The notes beneath the pieces were generated by a model. That model was given only the letters and a program-made list of their open reading frames with translations, did not search any database and was not told the origin of the DNA. Below are positions 62,290-64,000 of a stretch of 64,000 bases of DNA, piece after piece. The DNA comes from Brachyhypopomus gauderio (lineage: Eukaryota > Chordata > Actinopteri > Gymnotiformes > Hypopomidae): assembly GCF_052324685.1 (NCBI RefSeq), contig NC_135218.1, positions 16,908,479-16,972,478 of the forward strand, written 5' to 3'. Each line of letters begins with the position of its first letter. The first letter of the stretch is position 1. Made by a program: the position numbers and the translations under genes.

Positions 62290-62961
62290 CTGAAATCAAA
62301 AAAGGGGAACATAAGCACCACCAACATAACGCTGCACAGCCACCCCAGAAGACAGAGGGCAGGTATGTCATAACACACAACACAGTCATGTCAGTCACCA
62401 GCAGATGGCAGTGTTGAGACCTACGGGACATGTGAAGGACTTTCCACTTGAGATATTTGGGTGTGAATGTTCACATCACCAAAAATCGTGTGAGCATACT
62501 GAAAGCTGGATGCATTATGGAAGGGTGAAATATGCTTTGCAAATGCCCTGCTGTGGGAAAAAAACAGGTCTCACCCAGACATAAGACATTATTAATTGTA
62601 TGCCTTTTGACAGCAGCCCCATTCTAAGTCCTTTGGGGGGTCTGAACAGAGGCACAAAACACTGCACATTCATGGACAGAGAGGCACAGCTCTACCACAG
62701 AGATGGATCAGTGCGACTACAAACATGACACGCACATTCATAACACAAAAAGCATAATAAAGGGTGTTTTACAGAACAACACATTCGATTTGTCATTGGA
62801 TGTCAGAGATATTTCTTTGCTGTTTGCTGGATTTTGTTGGACCATGGACCGTGTCCCTGTCCTTAAACCTGCCTTCCTCAGAAGCCTTTAAATGGCAAGT
62901 GGAGGTCAGAGCTGCAGAAGCACATACATCATGTAAAGATGAGAGCAGCGGAACCATCTAT
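62290..62961 (-). other. dlg1 intron, nothing recognised
   Basis: Sequence upstream of the hinge exon at 62289. I looked on the minus strand for the alternatively spliced hinge inserts known from mammalian DLG1 and did not find one. They would be expected here or beyond the window. Confidence 0.4.
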
Positions 62962-63873
62962 GTTAGTCTTGTAAAGACTCTCCCAGACGTTAGTCTCATA
63001 AGGACTCTCCCGGAGATTAGTCTCGTAAAGACTCTCCCAGACATTAGTCTCGTAAAGGTTCTCCCAGACATTAGTCTCGTAAAGGTTCTCCCAGATGTTA
63101 GTCTCGTAAAGGTTCTCCCAGACGTTAGTCTCTTAAAGGTTCTCCCAGACGTTAGTCTCGTAAAGGTTCTCCCAGACGTTAGTCTCGTAAGGACTCTCCC
63201 AGACATTAGTCTCATAAAGGCTCTCCCAGACGTTAGTCTCGTAAGGACTCTCCCGGATGTTAGTCTCGTAAGGACTCTGCCGGATGTTAGTCTCGTAAGG
63301 ACTCTCCCGGATGTTAGTATAGTAAAGACTCTCCCAGACTTTAGTCTACTAAGGACTTTTCCGGACGTTAGTCTCGTAAAGACTCCCAGACGTAAGTCTC
63401 ATAAGGACTCTCCCAGACGTTAGTCTCGTAAGAAATCTCATGGATGTTAGTCTCGAAAGGACTCTCCTGGATGTTAGTATAGTAAAGACTCTCCCAGACT
63501 TTAGTCTACTAAGGACTTTTCTGGACGTTAGTCTCGTAAAGACTCCCAGACATTAGTCTCATAAGGACACTCCCGGACGTTAGTCTCGTAAAGACTCTCA
63601 CGGATGTTAGTCTATTAAGGACACTCCTGGACGTTAGTCTCTAAGGACTCTCCCGGACGTTAGTCTTATAAGCAGAGGTGTCAATTCCAGGTTCAGAATG
63701 TAAATGTCCTCACCAGGATTTTGCTCAAGCTTGCTAGATTTTCTTAATTAGTGCAATCCAGGTAAAATTAGTGGAATAAACACAATCCAGGAAGCCTGAG
63801 CTAAATCCTGGTGAGGACTTTTACTTTCTGAACCTGGAATTGACACCTCTGCTTATAAGTACTCTCCCGGACG
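62962..63873. repeat. 27-bp minisatellite, about 26 copies, split by a MITE
   Basis: Tandem copies of a 27-bp unit of the form TTAGTCTCGTAAGGACTCTC plus CCAGACG, with variants (GTAAAGGTTCTCC, CATAAGG, CTATTAAGG) and a few shortened units. A frame of 219 codons (DVSLVKVLP repeats) and an antisense frame (RLTSGRTFT) arise because 27 is a multiple of three. The last unit is cut by the MITE at 63673-63851 and completes at 63852-63873. The array is in a dlg1 intron. Confidence 0.95.
63673..63851. mobile_element. 179-bp hAT-type MITE with long inverted ends
   Basis: The ends CAGAGGTGTCAATTCCAGG and CCTGGAATTGACACCTCTG are exact inverted copies, and the inversion extends with few mismatches over about 60 bp per side, leaving a short AT-rich loop. 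The identical 8-mer CTTATAAG flanks it (63665-63672 and 63852-63859), the target duplication size of hAT elements. CAGAGGTG resembles the ends of Charlie-type hATs. The target was the last unit of the 27-bp minisatellite. Confidence 0.93.
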
Positions 63874-64000
63874 TGTGCCTGGGGTTCTGAAGTGTCAGCA
63901 ATGCCCCGTAAGTGCTGACTACAGCACGGCAGTCATGGCAGACTGGAGTTCCTTCAGCCAGCCTGCTCCTGGGCCACGGGACCGGTAGATCAGTTCTGCT

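Noticed and set aside
62764..63423. 219-codon frame encoding a DVSLVKVLP repeat protein
   Set aside because: It is the reading of the 27-bp minisatellite inside a dlg1 intron, with an equally open antisense frame.
62962..63664. CRISPR-like array
   Set aside because: Units are directly adjacent without unique spacers, vary from copy to copy, and lie in an intron of a vertebrate gene.

Overview
The window is vertebrate nuclear DNA, almost certainly from a teleost fish. It has short phase-consistent exons with GT-AG introns, long dinucleotide microsatellites, Tc1-like, hAT-like, LINE, tRNA-SINE and LTR remnants of the kinds common in ray-finned fish, and four genes that are all recognisable by protein sequence. 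I cannot name the species. Nothing bacterial or viral-genome-like is present, and I found no CRISPR array, RNA gene or new multi-gene system.

Layout. (1) 1-6.8 kb: non-coding DNA upstream of the first recognised lrrc7 coding exon, with a CpG-dense patch near 1.06-1.28 kb, an RFX-type palindrome at 600-615, a LINE 3' end and an LTR-like repeat. (2) 6.8-42.2 kb, plus strand: lrrc7 (densin-180), 25 coding exons that join in frame to 1516 codons plus stop (LRR domain, long linker, C-terminal PDZ). Its introns hold the LTR element, two Tc1-like remnants, one hAT MITE, a SINE, a LINE remnant and several minisatellites. (3) 42.6-48.0 kb, minus strand: lrrc40, 15 coding exons, 600 codons plus stop, tail-to-tail with lrrc7. 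(4) 48.0-51.0 kb: spacer with a hAT MITE. (5) 51.0-55.65 kb, minus strand: meltf (melanotransferrin), 16 coding exons, 724 codons plus stop, two transferrin lobes and a hydrophobic C-terminal tail that looks like a GPI-anchor signal. (6) 55.7-64 kb, minus strand: the 3' part of dlg1 (SAP97), seven exons covering the hinge and guanylate-kinase-like domain; the upstream exons lie beyond the window. A 27-bp minisatellite carrying an inserted hAT MITE occupies the last kilobase.

The genes do not form a pathway. lrrc7 and dlg1 both encode scaffold proteins of synapses and cell junctions, lrrc40 encodes a poorly characterised LRR protein, and meltf encodes a membrane-attached transferrin. The order is of interest because lrrc7-lrrc40 and meltf-dlg1 are two separate neighbour pairs in human (1p31 and 3q29) and are joined here. 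The other main observations are complete iron-ligand sets in both lobes of the fish melanotransferrin, three MITEs with perfect 8-bp target duplications (one nested in a Tc1 copy, one in a minisatellite), and a SINE whose 3' tail resembles the end of a LINE-like remnant in the same window. Exon boundaries were set by reading each frame and GT/AG site by hand and checking that every exon phase adds up.
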